DNA of 64,000 nucleotides from Calothrix sp. FI2-JRJ7 (GCA_019359675.1 JAHHGX010000070.1:1-64000); one strand, 5' to 3'. Positions 1 through 9,011 are shown, numbered from the stretch's first letter. Program-made: numbers and translations. The notes: a model not told the origin generated them from the sequence alone.

Positions 1-116
1 TTAACCAACTACGTGAAAAGTTAGCTTCCGTATTAGAAACAATTACTCCTGAAATCATTGCTTCTTTAACCTCTTACAACTTTATTCTTGAAGCTTTATT
101 TAGCGCAGCTTCATAA
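1..116 (+). CDS. C-terminal end of a possible transposase (partial)
   Basis: An open frame enters from the left edge (first full codon at base 3) and stops at TAA 114-116, leaving 37 residues. The tail (REKLASVLETITPEIIAS, then SYNFILEAL) resembles, from memory, the C-terminal helix of cyanobacterial IS630-type transposases. The catalytic DDE core would lie outside the window, so family assignment is tentative. A transposase end here would fit the broken genes that follow. Confidence 0.4.
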   Translation, partial: NQLREKLASVLETITPEIIASLTSYNFILEALFSAAS

Positions 117-470
117 AGAACTGGTATTATTCGCTTGTGTCCATTTAATCATACCGTGTCTAGTAAATGAGTTACTAATACCGTTTTGAGGCTTACTCTT
201 TACATCAATAGTATTCTTAGTACATGTTAACCACTCGACTATAGATTCTTGAGAAAAAGGACTATTATCTTGAGCTAAAATTAATCCAAATCTAGCAATA
301 GGAATTTTGATATTAGTTTTTACACAACTTGGCAACCAAATAAACAAGTTTATACCTTTAGTTGTATTAGTAATTTCTAATAATTTCTTTTGATTTTTTC
401 CGTCACCTATACCAGATATAACTTTTCTATATGTTATGCTAATTATTTCTTTGACCTTTGGTTGAGACAT
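111..470 (-). CDS. Hypothetical protein, 119 aa
   Basis: An open frame of about 119 residues starting MSQPKVKE; a start five codons upstream is also possible. I do not recognise the family. The protein is soluble-looking and mildly basic, with no membrane segment. It runs convergently into the partial gene on its 3' side, overlapping by 6 bases. Nothing in the neighbourhood defines its role, and it could be non-coding. Confidence 0.3.
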   Translation of the reverse strand: MSQPKVKEIISITYRKVISGIGDGKNQKKLLEITNTTKGINLFIWLPSCVKTNIKIPIARFGLILAQDNSPFSQESIVEWLTCTKNTIDVKSKPQNGISNSFTRHGMIKWTQANNTSSL

Positions 471-505
471 TAATAAAGTTCGCAACGCGATATAATCGTT
501 TTTAA

Positions 506-658
506 ATTCTTTCTAGTATAAATGAGTATGGAGTTTTTTATACAGTTGATGGTAATTTACAAGGTGTGAATGGGCGTGAATTAGCTGTTGTAACAGTTTG
601 GTTACAATCAAAAGACGATGGAAGTTTTCGTTTTATTACTCTCAAACCAAAAAGGTAA
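506..658 (+). pseudogene. DUF6883-like gene remnant (C-terminal part only)
   Basis: The frame has a stop at 503-505 and no start codon, yet it encodes a coherent C-terminal module (EYGVFYTVDG, then NGRELAVVTVWLQ, then FRFITL) ending at TAA 656-658. From family knowledge this resembles the end of DUF6883 proteins, which often sit just upstream of DUF4926 genes in cyanobacteria. The following DUF4926 gene starts 8 bases later. The N-terminal half is missing, so I read it as a decayed partner gene. Confidence 0.45.
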
Positions 659-666
659 TAATTAGT

Positions 667-915
667 ATGAAGTTTGAACTTTATCAATATGTAGCTTTAA
701 ATCGTGATATTCCAGAATATCATCTCAAACGTGGAGATGTTGCGATGCTCATTGATTATGTGGCGCATCCCAGCGGCGGGGAAGACGGGTATATATTAGA
801 GGTATTTAATGCCGCAGGGGATTCTATTGCTGTTTTCACAGTTCCAATGTCGGCTGTTACAAAGTTAACTGCTGATGCAGTACTAGCTGTACGTTCTCTA
901 GCTGAGTTGAAGTAA
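667..915 (+). CDS. DUF4926 domain-containing protein, 82 aa
   Basis: A small soluble protein starting MKFELYQYVAL; a longer start at 598 exists, but it would run through the DUF6883 remnant in another frame. The body (RGDVAMLIDYV, GYILEVFNAAGDS, then an ending VTKLTADAVLAVRSL) matches the DUF4926 pattern of a short beta-rich domain. Function is unknown. The pairing with DUF6883 suggests a two-component module, possibly toxin-immunity-like, which is inference. Here its partner is truncated. Confidence 0.65.
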   Translation: MKFELYQYVALNRDIPEYHLKRGDVAMLIDYVAHPSGGEDGYILEVFNAAGDSIAVFTVPMSAVTKLTADAVLAVRSLAELK

Positions 916-1208
916 TGTAACTTTATTACCTGCACTTTTAATCAGCTAGTTTTTTACATTTCTTCCATTGCAGACGGCAAAAAGTTAACGTTACTAATAC
1001 CATTTTAATACGAAGCTGCACATAATCAATAGGCTTAAAGCCTTGCTGCATAAGCATCGTTTCTATGCAGTTTCACAAAAAATTGGTATAACATTGCTAC
1101 GCACGTAGCGTGTAAATCATTAACTGAGTTTATCGAAGGTTATAAGCAAGGTTTAAGCTTGTTTATCCTTCATCTACCAAAAATGTAGAGGCGCCGAAAG
1201 TCAAAACC
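916..1208. other. Non-coding spacer, no recognised feature
   Basis: About 290 bases between two small ORFs. I see no gene or RNA. It contains one GGCGCC site at 1190-1195, 13 bases before the next start codon. Confidence 0.4.
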
Positions 1209-1475
1209 ATGCAAGAATTTGTAATTCAGGCTAAGACACTACGCGAAGCATGGGAGCAGGGCTTAACACAAGTAGCTGTTAACATGCTGCATGAGGGTAT
1301 TGATATAAATTTAGTAGCAAAACTAACTGGATTTACAATTGAGCAAGTAAAAGATTTACAAATATATGACTTAGATGACTTTTATATAGTAAAAGATTTT
1401 ATGGAATTGAGCGAGTCATTACTAAGTAAAGTTTGGCTAAATTTGGAAGAAGACGAAGCTTGGAAGGATTTATAA
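1209..1475 (+). CDS. Chimeric small protein: Rpn-nuclease-type tail plus antitoxin-like tail
   Basis: An 88-residue ORF. Residues about 20-50 (VAVNMLHEGIDINLVAKLTG then TIEQVKDLQ) look like the C-terminal tail of Rpn/PD-(D/E)XK transposase-like nucleases. The end (SESLLSKVWLNLEEDEAWKDL) looks like the C-terminal tail of small cyanobacterial antitoxins. Neither a nuclease core nor a DNA-binding domain is present. It may be a fusion formed by deletion, so expression and function are uncertain. No strong ribosome-binding site precedes the ATG. Confidence 0.45.
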   Translation: MQEFVIQAKTLREAWEQGLTQVAVNMLHEGIDINLVAKLTGFTIEQVKDLQIYDLDDFYIVKDFMELSESLLSKVWLNLEEDEAWKDL

Positions 1476-1492
1476 AACACCTCCTTTATATA

Positions 1493-2163
1493 TTAATCAG
1501 GAATTTTCATATCATTGTGGACTACGACTGACGCAAACTCTATACCCTTAGCTGTTTCCCAATAATGTAGATGATATTCGCGGTCAATATCTCTTCTCCA
1601 AGCTGCTGCTTTATCTTTTTCACGTTTTGTTTGGGGATTATTGGCGCCTTTACCTGTTCTCAACCAATGTGTATCACCTAAATTTTCTCTCAAGATAGTC
1701 TCAGCGCAAGACCGGAGTAACATTCTGGCTTTTGCTTGCTCGTGAAGAAAGCCTAAATCTTTAGCTGTTTTTAGAAAACGGTTTCCAAAATACCAAGAGG
1801 TAATTTCTTGTTTTGGTTTTGGTTTTTCTAGAGAAAAATTTATTTGAATAACAAATATACTAATAGCTCTTATGTACAATTCGTCACTAGTCGCGCTAAT
1901 CCATATATCCAAAGCATCAAAATAATGATATAAGTTCTCTGGGCTAGTAAAATAGTTTAATAATATGCTTACAGGATAAGGGTAATATTGGATACTTATT
2001 GAATCATCACGAAATTCACAATCTACAATTTCTCCATTAATTAATACTTGCCTAAGACTCTCATCGTTATGACGAGGCCAGCAAATATAGTTAAGGGTGC
2101 TAATTGAAGCGTCGTTTTATCACATACAGATTTAAAATTCTGAAGAGTCCATGTAGTCAACAT
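1493..2163 (-). pseudogene. Composite pseudogene: AAA-ATPase N-terminus joined to an unrelated C-terminal fragment
   Basis: From the ATG at 2163 the frame reads MLTTWTLQNFKS then TLQLAPLTIFAG, the classic start of RecF/OLD-type AAA ATPases just before the Walker A. It then shifts to junk and stops at 2041-2043. A second frame, open from about 2110 down to 1493, has no ATG but encodes about 200 coherent residues (WPRHNDESLRQVLINGEIVD, later LHEQAKARMLLRSCAETI and ending ASVVVHNDMKIPD). I read this as a deletion that fused the first 30 codons of an ATPase to the 3' part of another gene of unknown family. Confidence 0.5.
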
Positions 2164-2273
2164 AAATATTCGCCTTTTAAAAAAGACTTTATTAATTCTT
2201 ATACAATACTAACAAGGTATGTTTTTGCGAGTCTGTAACAAGTATACCCTGACTTTTGATGCTTGGATTAAAA

Positions 2274-2361
2274 ACCTCTCCCCCAACCCCTCTCCTACAA
2301 GGAGAGGGGAGCAAATGTACTCAGGAATTCCCTTGCTCTTAAGGGGGTTGGGGGGTTAGGT
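2274..2361 (+). repeat. Interspersed foldback repeat, copy 1 (CCTCTCC...GGGGTTAGGT)
   Basis: A G/C-tract element beginning ACCTCTCCC, with CTCTCCTACAAGGAGAG as an internal hairpin, and ending GGGGGGTTAGGT. Copies 2 and 3 lie at 2793-2901 and 4503-4611 in the same orientation. This copy supplies the stop codon region of the DUF559 gene. Confidence 0.8.
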
Positions 2362-2748
2362 TTCACACGCTTTAGCTATACGTACTAAAACTTGGTCAAG
2401 ATTTTGGTTTACTTCTTGATTTTTAATTCTTAATAAACGTAATCCCCTTGCAGATAATACTTCGTCACGTTCAGCATCATATTCAACTTGCTGTTCGTGA
2501 ATCTCACCGTCAACTTCTACGACTAATGCAGCAGCATGACAATAAAAATCCGCAATAAATCCATCAATTATTTGCTGGCGCCGGAAATGGAAACCGTTTA
2601 ATCTATTCGCGCGTAGATGTTGCCAAAGAATTTTCTCTTCGGGTGTCATGTTTTGACGCAGTTCTTTGGCACGTTGCCGTTTTGTGGAAGTTACATTTTG
2701 TCCAATTACTATATTGTGGGTACCTTCTTTGTATTTACGGGTATTCAT
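2356..2748 (-). CDS. DUF559 domain (Vsr-like endonuclease fold) protein, 130 aa
   Basis: Recognisable DUF559 protein: RAKELRQNMTPEEKILWQHL, then GFHFRRQQIIDGFIADFYC, then LVVEVDGEIH and RGLRLLRIKNQEV near the end. The D in FIADFYC and the E-V-D in VEVDGEIH match the active-site layout of the very-short-patch-repair-like endonuclease fold. The biological role of DUF559 proteins is not established; they are common in cyanobacteria, often near repeats and mobile DNA. The last codons lie within the adjacent repeat, so its 3' end may have been remodelled. Length is typical. Confidence 0.85.
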   Translation of the reverse strand: MNTRKYKEGTHNIVIGQNVTSTKRQRAKELRQNMTPEEKILWQHLRANRLNGFHFRRQQIIDGFIADFYCHAAALVVEVDGEIHEQQVEYDAERDEVLSARGLRLLRIKNQEVNQNLDQVLVRIAKACET

Positions 2749-2792
2749 GAAGGGTTGTGTTAAAGGGTTTTTTATTCATTCCAGTTTATGCG

Positions 2793-2901
2793 ACCTCTCC
2801 CTGAATGAGCGCAAGTGCCAAAGTCTGTCCCTCTCCTACAAAAAGAGGGACAATTAAATTCCCCCTTCCCTTCAAGGGAAGGGGGGTTAGGGGGGTTAGG
2901 T
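2793..2901 (+). repeat. Interspersed foldback repeat, copy 2
   Basis: Same family as 2274-2361: ACCTCTCCCTGA, AGTCTGTCCCTCTCCT, then CCCTTCAAGGGAAGGGG and two GGGGTTAG motifs. It matches copy 3 (4503-4611) closely along its whole length, and the two flank the following two-gene operon as direct repeats. Confidence 0.85.
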
Positions 2902-3085
2902 TTGCGAAAATGTGATAATTAGTATTTCTTCGGTAATGAACAATCAACAAGCTTTATGAAATTTTTAAATTATTTATACTCCATATTGTGATTATTTTTT
3001 TATTTTGGGAAATATAAATAGTAAGGCTATGCATAATTAGTCTTATGAAATTGGTAAAAATAGTTGAAAAAATCAGGAGTATTTT

Positions 3086-4057
3086 ATGATTCCATTAATT
3101 CTGGGTGCAGTCGCTATAGCTTCTGCTGTTGCTGGAGTTGGGGCTGGAGCAATAGGAATGTCTGATATGAATGAGGCAAAGGGAATTGCCGAAGATGCCA
3201 AAGAACGTCATGAGGATGCTGTAGATGATTTAAACACGTGCTGGGAAGACACTAACGGGCTTGCAGAAGAGTACGGTGAATTTCAGCTTGATGTGATGAT
3301 GAATACAATTGGACGCTTTGTGGATTTTATTGAGCGTAATATTGGCAAAGCAAAGCAAAGCGAAAAAGAGTTTTTAAAAGGATTAGATGGTATTTCTGTT
3401 CAACAAATTAAAGAATATAAAACTGCTGCACTTGAAGCAGAACAGTTTTTTAAAGGTGGGCTTAAAGCTATTGGAGGCGCTGCTGCAGGATATGGTGGTG
3501 CCATGAGTCTTGCTACTTCTGTGGGTGTTGCAAGTACTGGGGCAGCTATTTCTGGGTTAAGCGGTGCTGCTGCTACCAATGCGACTTTAGCTTGGCTTGG
3601 AGGTGGTTCACTTGCAGCTGGAGGTGGCGGTATGGCTCTTGGTTCACTTGTTTTGGGAGGTATTACAGTTGGTCCAGCCTTAGCAATCGGGGGTTTTATG
3701 CTTGCTAGTGAAGGCAACAAAGCTTTAACCAAGGCACGGGAATACGAAGCGGAAGTTAATATAGCAATTGCCAAAATTGAAGCTGCTTACGACTTCGTGG
3801 TGCAAGTCAATCGGCGAATTCAAGAATTGGGAGATACCCTTGAATCTTTAAATAATAAGGCACTTCGAGGATTAAAAGAGCTTGAATCTCTTGTATCATT
3901 TGATAAAAAAAGAGATGCAGCTAAATTTCAACAAGTTGCTTTATTAGTAAAAGCAATTTCAGAAATTATGAAGACACCAGTTTTAAATAATAAAGGCGAA
4001 TTAAGTCATGCTTCCGCAACAATTAAAGCTAAATACCGAAACTTGGGGGGCAAATAG
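3086..4057 (+). CDS. Helical protein with a central glycine-rich hydrophobic hairpin, 323 aa
   Basis: No assigned function. Layout: a hydrophobic N-terminal segment (residues 1-25, MIPLILGAVAIASAVAGVGA), a charged amphipathic helical region (about 28-115), a long Gly/Ala-rich hydrophobic block (about 120-205, including LGGGSLAAGGGGMALGSLVL), then further amphipathic helices. Long helices around a membrane-insertable hairpin recall alpha-helical pore-forming proteins of the ClyA/Hbl type. That is an architectural analogy, not a detected homology. The next gene starts 2 bases after the stop. The pair is bracketed by direct repeats in an accessory region. Other possibilities are a membrane-remodelling or secreted effector protein. 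Confidence 0.7.
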   Translation: MIPLILGAVAIASAVAGVGAGAIGMSDMNEAKGIAEDAKERHEDAVDDLNTCWEDTNGLAEEYGEFQLDVMMNTIGRFVDFIERNIGKAKQSEKEFLKGLDGISVQQIKEYKTAALEAEQFFKGGLKAIGGAAAGYGGAMSLATSVGVASTGAAISGLSGAAATNATLAWLGGGSLAAGGGGMALGSLVLGGITVGPALAIGGFMLASEGNKALTKAREYEAEVNIAIAKIEAAYDFVVQVNRRIQELGDTLESLNNKALRGLKELESLVSFDKKRDAAKFQQVALLVKAISEIMKTPVLNNKGELSHASATIKAKYRNLGGK

Positions 4058-4059
4058 AA

Positions 4060-4458
4060 ATGCCCGTCAAAAAATTTGTCATGGAGCAATTTACCAATCC
4101 TGTTCAATCTATACAGGAGATGGTTTCAGCATACACAGAGTATCTCAAAATAGCTGAAGAAGAAAAAACGAAACGACGCGACATTGAGGCTTGGGAAAAA
4201 ACAACCATTACTCAAATCCACGCTCAACGAGACTTGCTGATAGGCTATCTCGACCGCTCATTCGATGAACGTGCTAAAAATTTCCATGCTTTGTTTACTA
4301 TTGTTGATAGTGCAATCGCATCTGGCAACAATGAACAACTAGCATTTACTTTGAATTCAATTACAGAATTAGCTAAATCTTCTCCATTCAAAGACCTTGC
4401 TAATTTAAATAATGTTCGTGCTGCACTGGATGACCCAGACCACGAATGGGAATTTTAA
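4060..4458 (+). CDS. Helical partner protein, 132 aa, hypothetical
   Basis: A conserved-looking soluble alpha-helical protein: EEKTKRRDIEAWEKTTITQI at about 32-51, RDLLIGYLDRSFDERAKNF, then LNSITELAKSSPFKDLANL and an acidic end. It is translationally coupled to the preceding gene (2-base gap), so the two products very likely work together. No signal peptide or membrane span is visible. I infer it is a cytosolic regulator, chaperone or immunity partner of the membrane-active protein. Confidence 0.7.
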   Translation: MPVKKFVMEQFTNPVQSIQEMVSAYTEYLKIAEEEKTKRRDIEAWEKTTITQIHAQRDLLIGYLDRSFDERAKNFHALFTIVDSAIASGNNEQLAFTLNSITELAKSSPFKDLANLNNVRAALDDPDHEWEF

Positions 4459-4502
4459 TCTACATCATTTAGTAAGATTTTATCTTGTTTGTAGTTTATA
4501 TA

Positions 4503-4611
4503 ACCTCTCCCTGACGCAACCTGTTCGCAAAGTCTGTCCCTCTCCTGCAAGGAGAGGGACAATATAATTCCCCCCTTCCCTTGCAGGGAAGGGGGGTTAG
4601 GGGGGTTAGGT
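4503..4611 (+). repeat. Interspersed foldback repeat, copy 3
   Basis: Near-identical in layout to copy 2: ACCTCTCCCTGACGCAA, CCCTCTCCTGCAAGGAGAGGG, CCCTTGCAGGGAAGGGG, then GGGGTTAGGT. It lies between the two-gene operon and the 3' end of acnB, where its hairpins could also terminate transcription from both sides. Confidence 0.85.
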
Positions 4612-4616
4612 CAAAA

Positions 4617-7262
4617 CTACTTCACACTCAATTCCAAAATCTTCTTCTCCTCTTCCTTACTTATCACCCTTCCCTCATCTTCAAAACCGCTAATTTGGTC
4701 AAAATTCAAGTACCGATACAAATTATCGGCAAACGGTTGAATCTTTGTCCCTACAATATCAGAATACTCCTGTACTGTAGGAATTCTCCCCAGCAGCGCG
4801 CATACAGCAGCTAACTCAGCAGAACCTAAATACACCTGAGCATCTTTACCCATACGGTTATTAAAGTTTCTTGTGGAAGTGGAAAACACTGTTGTGCCAT
4901 CTTCAACGCGCGCTTGGTTCCCCATGCACAAACTACAACCTGGCATTTCTGTCCGCGCGTTTGCTGCTACAAAGATGTCGTAAACACCTTCATTCTTTAA
5001 CTGAGTTTCGTCCATCCGTGTAGGAGGCGCCACCCACAACCTTGCTGAAACCTGACCGGCGCCTTCCAATACCTTCGCTGTAGCACGATAATGTCCAATA
5101 TTGGTCATACACGAACCTACGAATACTTCTTGTACTGGGTCGCCTGCTACTTCTGATAGTAATTTAACGTTATCAGGGTCATTAGGCGCCGCTACAATTG
5201 GTTCTTTAATTTCGTTCAAGTCTATCTCGATAATCTCCGCATATTCCGCATCTGCATCTGCTTCCATTAATACTGGGTTTGCTAACCATTCTTCCATTTT
5301 GGCAACACGGCGCATAATGGTTCTAGCATCACCGTAACCTCGCGCTACCATGTTTTTGAGCAGCGCTACGTTTGAGCGGATATATTCGGAAACTGTTTCT
5401 ACACTGAGCTTAATTGTACACCCAGCACAAGAACGTTCGGCGGAAGCGTCGGTTAGTTCAAATGCTTGCTCGACTTTTAAGTCTGGCAAACCTTCAATTT
5501 CCATTATCTTTCCGGCGTAAATGTTCTTCTTATTTTTCTTCTCAACTGTTAGTAAACCTTTTTGAATCGCAACGTAGGGAATCGCATTTACAACATCGCG
5601 TAATGTAACACCTGGTTGTAATTCTCCTTTGAAACGGACTAATACAGACTCAGGCATATCTAAAGGCATTACACCCAAAGCTGCTGCAAAAGCAACTAAC
5701 CCAGAACCTGCGGGAAAGGAGATACCAAGAGGGAAACGTGTATGTGAGTCTCCACCTGTTCCTACTGTGTCGGGTAGTAACATCCTGTTTAACCATGAGT
5801 GGATAATTCCATCACCGGGACGTAATGCTACACCTCCACGTTGAGCGATAAAGTCGGGGAGTTCTTTATGGGTTTTAATGTCTACTGGTTTGGGATATGC
5901 AGCAGTATGGCAGAAGCTTTGCATTACTAGGTCAGCGCTAAAACCTAGACATGCGAGTTCTTTGAGTTCATCGCGTGTCATTGGGCCTGTAGTATCTTGG
6001 GAACCAACGGTTGTCATAATAGGTTCGCATGATGTCTCAGGACGAACTCCTGGTAAACCGCAAGCTTTACCCACCATTTTTTGTGCCAAGGTGTAACCTT
6101 TACCAGTGTCAGCGGGTTGTTGAGGACGGGTAAATAATTTGCTTGCTTCCAAACCTAAAGCTACGCGCGTTTTATCTGTGAGGGTACGTCCGATAAGTAA
6201 AGGTATACGTCCACCCGCACGTACTTCATCCAAAATAGTGTCGGGTCTTAATTGGAATGTTGAAATAACTTCGCCAGCTTCGTTGGTAATTTCTCCTTTA
6301 TAAGGATATATAGTAATTACCATCCCTGTTTCCATCTTTGTGACATCGCACTCTATGGGTAAGGCGCCTGCATCTTCTGCGGTATTGAAGAAAATAGGGG
6401 CAATACTTCCACCAAGTACATATCCACCCGCACGCTTATTAGGTACAAAAGGAATATCTTGACCAATATGCCATAACACCGAGTTGATAGCTGACTTACG
6501 CGAGGAACCTGTACCTACTACATCTCCTACATAAGCAATGGGGTGTCCTTTTTTCTTCAGTTCGACAATAGTCTCTAAACTTCCTGGTTGCCGACTTTCC
6601 AACATTGCCAAAGCATGTAAAGGAATATCGGGACGAGTCGTAGCGTGTTGTGCTGGTGACAAATCATCTGTATTGGTTTCACCAGGAACCTTAAAGACAG
6701 TGACGTTGATAAATTCTGGTAACTGCGCGCGGGTAGTAAACCATTCAGCTTCTGCCCAAGAGTCTACAACTCTCTTAGCAAAAGGATTTGTCTTAGATAA
6801 TTCGATAACGTCATGGAATGCATCATATACGAGCAATATCTTACTCAAAGCCGCAGCAGCATATGCAGCGATAGGTTCCTTACCTTGTCCTCCCATTACT
6901 AAAGGAGTTTCCGAGGACTCAGATAACGAAACGGTAGGGACTTGTAACAAATCGATAAGCGATTGAACATTGTAACCGCCCATCATTGTACCCAATAACT
7001 CAACTGCTTCTATTGGGGAAACTAAAGGACTAGTAATTTCTTCCTTAACAATACCCGTGAGGAAACCAGCTTTAACATAAGCAGCAGGGTCAACACCTGG
7101 TGGTACTCTGTCACGTAATAAATGCAGTAATGTCTGTTCCTCACCCGCAGGTGGATTTTTAAGTAGTTCGCACAGTTCTGATGTTTGTTTTGCATCTAAT
7201 GGCAGCGCGGGAATTCCCAGTGCTGCTCTTTCTTCGACGTGTTTGCGGTATGATTCCAGCAT
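4617..7262 (-). CDS. acnB: Bifunctional aconitate hydratase 2 / 2-methylisocitrate dehydratase
   Basis: AcnB interconverts citrate and isocitrate through cis-aconitate with a [4Fe-4S] cluster. The 881-residue product has the AcnB order: N-terminal HEAT-like domain ([20 protein letters not shown]), swivel domain ([13 protein letters not shown], then [17 protein letters not shown]), then the catalytic domains ([20 protein letters not shown]). Cluster-ligand cysteines are visible in [13 protein letters not shown] and in [14 protein letters not shown] start at the ATG giving MLESY, the usual family start; a start four codons upstream is possible. It supplies isocitrate to the Icd encoded about 9 kb away. 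It stands alone, not in an operon. Confidence 0.97.
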   Translation of the reverse strand: MLESYRKHVEERAALGIPALPLDAKQTSELCELLKNPPAGEEQTLLHLLRDRVPPGVDPAAYVKAGFLTGIVKEEITSPLVSPIEAVELLGTMMGGYNVQSLIDLLQVPTVSLSESSETPLVMGGQGKEPIAAYAAAALSKILLVYDAFHDVIELSKTNPFAKRVVDSWAEAEWFTTRAQLPEFINVTVFKVPGETNTDDLSPAQHATTRPDIPLHALAMLESRQPGSLETIVELKKKGHPIAYVGDVVGTGSSRKSAINSVLWHIGQDIPFVPNKRAGGYVLGGSIAPIFFNTAEDAGALPIECDVTKMETGMVITIYPYKGEITNEAGEVISTFQLRPDTILDEVRAGGRIPLLIGRTLTDKTRVALGLEASKLFTRPQQPADTGKGYTLAQKMVGKACGLPGVRPETSCEPIMTTVGSQDTTGPMTRDELKELACLGFSADLVMQSFCHTAAYPKPVDIKTHKELPDFIAQRGGVALRPGDGIIHSWLNRMLLPDTVGTGGDSHTRFPLGISFPAGSGLVAFAAALGVMPLDMPESVLVRFKGELQPGVTLRDVVNAIPYVAIQKGLLTVEKKNKKNIYAGKIMEIEGLPDLKVEQAFELTDASAERSCAGCTIKLSVETVSEYIRSNVALLKNMVARGYGDARTIMRRVAKMEEWLANPVLMEADADAEYAEIIEIDLNEIKEPIVAAPNDPDNVKLLSEVAGDPVQEVFVGSCMTNIGHYRATAKVLEGAGQVSARLWVAPPTRMDETQLKNEGVYDIFVAANARTEMPGCSLCMGNQARVEDGTTVFSTSTRNFNNRMGKDAQVYLGSAELAAVCALLGRIPTVQEYSDIVGTKIQPFADNLYRYLNFDQISGFEDEGRVISKEEEKKILELSVK

Positions 7263-7457
7263 TCTGCTCTCCAAGTATCAATCCAACTTTTTAGCGGTGA
7301 CAGCCAAATTTTAAGTGTTTGTAAGCTTCTAACTTATAATAATCACTGTATCGCCAATTATTGCTAGGGATAAATATAGCTACAAATTTGGTTGAATACA
7401 ATTTTTTAAGTTAAAATATTGCATTTGTCTATTGCACTGTTATTATCAAATTTCAAT

Positions 7458-7775
7458 ATGACACAAACATATACCGTTGAACTCAACCATCAGGGTAATA
7501 CTCTCACGATTCAAGTACCTGAAAACGAAACAGTTTTAGCAGTAGCAGAAAAAGCTGGTTTAGAACTACCTGCATCATGTCACGCAGGTGTTTGTACTAC
7601 ATGTGCAGCAAAAATTACCAACGGTGGCACAGTAGACCAAAGTGAAGGTATGGGGATTAGTCCTGAATTACAAAAAGAAGGTTATGCGCTGCTTTGCGTA
7701 TCTTATCCCCGTTCTGACCTGAAAATTGTTACTGACCAAGAGGAAGTTGTGTATCAACAACAATTTGGGAAGTAA
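7458..7775 (+). CDS. [2Fe-2S] plant-type ferredoxin
   Basis: A 105-residue electron carrier starting MTQTYTVEL; upstream TTG codons in the same frame would give an unlikely extension. The cluster ligands are in SCHAGVCTTCAAKI (C-x4-C-x2-C) plus the distal cysteine in YALLCVSYPRSD. The acidic C-terminal part (VTDQEEVVYQQQF) is typical of cyanobacterial ferredoxins close to PetF. Which partner it serves cannot be told from the neighbourhood. A perfect 30-base palindrome lies downstream, between it and the convergent hsp gene. Confidence 0.93.
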   Translation: MTQTYTVELNHQGNTLTIQVPENETVLAVAEKAGLELPASCHAGVCTTCAAKITNGGTVDQSEGMGISPELQKEGYALLCVSYPRSDLKIVTDQEEVVYQQQFGK

Positions 7776-7845
7776 CCTTGGCAACGGATGCAACGGATGT
7801 AACGGATGGTTGATTCGTTTCTGATGACTCATAACAATAAACAAA

Positions 7846-7875
7846 TGTAGAGACGTTACATGTAACGTCTCTACG
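7846..7875. repeat. 30-base near-perfect palindrome, TGTAGAGACG family, copy A
   Basis: TGTAGAGACG, core TTACATGTAA, then CGTCTCTACG. The outer arms are shared with copies at 26647-26676 and 53960-53989, all exactly 30 bases. It lies between the convergent ferredoxin and hsp20 genes and could act as a bidirectional terminator. Confidence 0.85.
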
Positions 7876-7935
7876 ATGGATTAATTTAATTTATGTCAGG
7901 ACTAAAAACAACGAGTGTAATAATCAAAATCTTGA

Positions 7936-8571
7936 TTACGCTGCCCAAATATCTTGAAGTTCTTCAGCTTTGTAAGTAGGTTGAGCAACTTCAGTAGCTA
8001 CAACTTCGTTAGCTTCTTGAGTAGCTTGAGCTTCTTCAACTGGTGTAGTAGGTTCTGCTTCTTGAATAGCAGGCGCCTCTGAGGCAGTATTATCTAACAA
8101 GTTAACCTTGACAGCTTGATTACGTGCAGCGTTTGCTTTAGGTAATGTCAAAGACAAAATACCATTCTTATACTCAGCTTGGACTTTATCGTTTTCAACT
8201 GCAACAGGCAATTGAATTACACGTTGGAACTTGCCATAAGTAAACTCAGAACGGAAATAACCAATCTTCTCAGTTTGATTGTTGTCACTCTTTTCACCAG
8301 AGATAACAACCGCTTGCTTTGTAACACGAATATCTAAATCTCTTGCATCGATACCGGGAATTTGCGCGCGTAAAACCAAAGCTCCATCAGTATCTTCCAT
8401 TTCGACCGCTGGTCTGAAAACTACCATTTGTGGTTGACGTACCATCATATCTCCAAACATAGAATCCATTGCACGACGCATAGCTTGAATATCGCGTTGA
8501 CGCTGCCAGCTCATAATAGCCATATCTAAATAATCCCTCGATTGCTGCGACTTCATTAATCTTTGTTGCAT
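7936..8571 (-). CDS. Hsp20 / alpha-crystallin small heat-shock protein
   Basis: An ATP-independent holdase chaperone. The alpha-crystallin domain spans about residues 50-150: PAVEMEDTDGALVLRAQIPG at its start, DLDIRVTKQAVVISGE in the middle, then the conserved end motif YKNGILSLTLPKA. The product is 211 residues, longer than typical Hsp20 (about 150), because of an acidic, Glu/Ala/Thr-rich tail of about 55 residues ending EELQDIWAA. The N-terminal arm has MSWQRQRDIQAMRRAMDSM. It stands alone and is convergent with the ferredoxin gene. Confidence 0.93.
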   Translation of the reverse strand: MQQRLMKSQQSRDYLDMAIMSWQRQRDIQAMRRAMDSMFGDMMVRQPQMVVFRPAVEMEDTDGALVLRAQIPGIDARDLDIRVTKQAVVISGEKSDNNQTEKIGYFRSEFTYGKFQRVIQLPVAVENDKVQAEYKNGILSLTLPKANAARNQAVKVNLLDNTASEAPAIQEAEPTTPVEEAQATQEANEVVATEVAQPTYKAEELQDIWAA

Positions 8572-8639
8572 ATGTCCCTATTGTGCCAATTCCATGCATA
8601 CAGACAGTGAGGTAAACCGGATGAGCAAAGCAGTAAATA

Positions 8640-8800
8640 CCGCAGCAGGGACAAGTTAACCAAAAATCATCGTAAACCCCAGGCCTCGTAGGGGCGGGTT
8701 AACCCAAAATCCTCAACAAAAACGCAAAATCATCCTAAACCCGCCCCAACCCAAAACCATCATAATTTACGAAAAATCATTGTAAACCCGCCCCGGCGCC
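8640..8800. repeat. Short imperfect repeats with AACCCGCCCC and AAATCAT(C/T)(G/C)TAAACCC motifs
   Basis: Several imperfect copies of AAAATCATCGTAAACCC and GGGTTAACCC-type motifs occupy the 5' region between hsp20 and the next small gene. Related AACCCGCCCC / GGCGGGTT motifs recur at 55955-56036. Function unknown. Confidence 0.5.
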
Positions 8801-8834
8801 AGTTATATTTATAGACACATCAGCACAAACAACC

Positions 8835-9011
8835 ATGACCACACATTTTATTAGCGCCGAAATCGACCTACAACAAACCCCCACCGAACTACAAAAAGCC
8901 GTAGAAACCGAACTACAAAAACAAGGTGAACCCCTACGCTGGGCAATCACCTCTGTAGACACTGAACAACAAAAAGTTAAAGTCGAAGCAGTAGTAACAA
9001 AACAACCCTAG
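8835..9011 (+). CDS. Small conserved cyanobacterial protein, 58 aa
   Basis: Reads MTTHFISAEIDLQQTPTEL, then RWAITSVDTEQQKVKVEAVV, to TAG at 9009-9011. The alternating hydrophobic pattern suggests a compact alpha/beta fold. I recall close relatives as short hypothetical proteins in many filamentous cyanobacteria, but the function is unknown. Codon use is C-rich compared with neighbours. No obvious operon partner. Confidence 0.7.
   Translation: MTTHFISAEIDLQQTPTELQKAVETELQKQGEPLRWAITSVDTEQQKVKVEAVVTKQP

Noticed and set aside
2274-4611. CRISPR array
   Set aside because: The three G/C-tract repeats are about 100 bases long, irregularly spaced and enclose genes, so they are not a CRISPR array.
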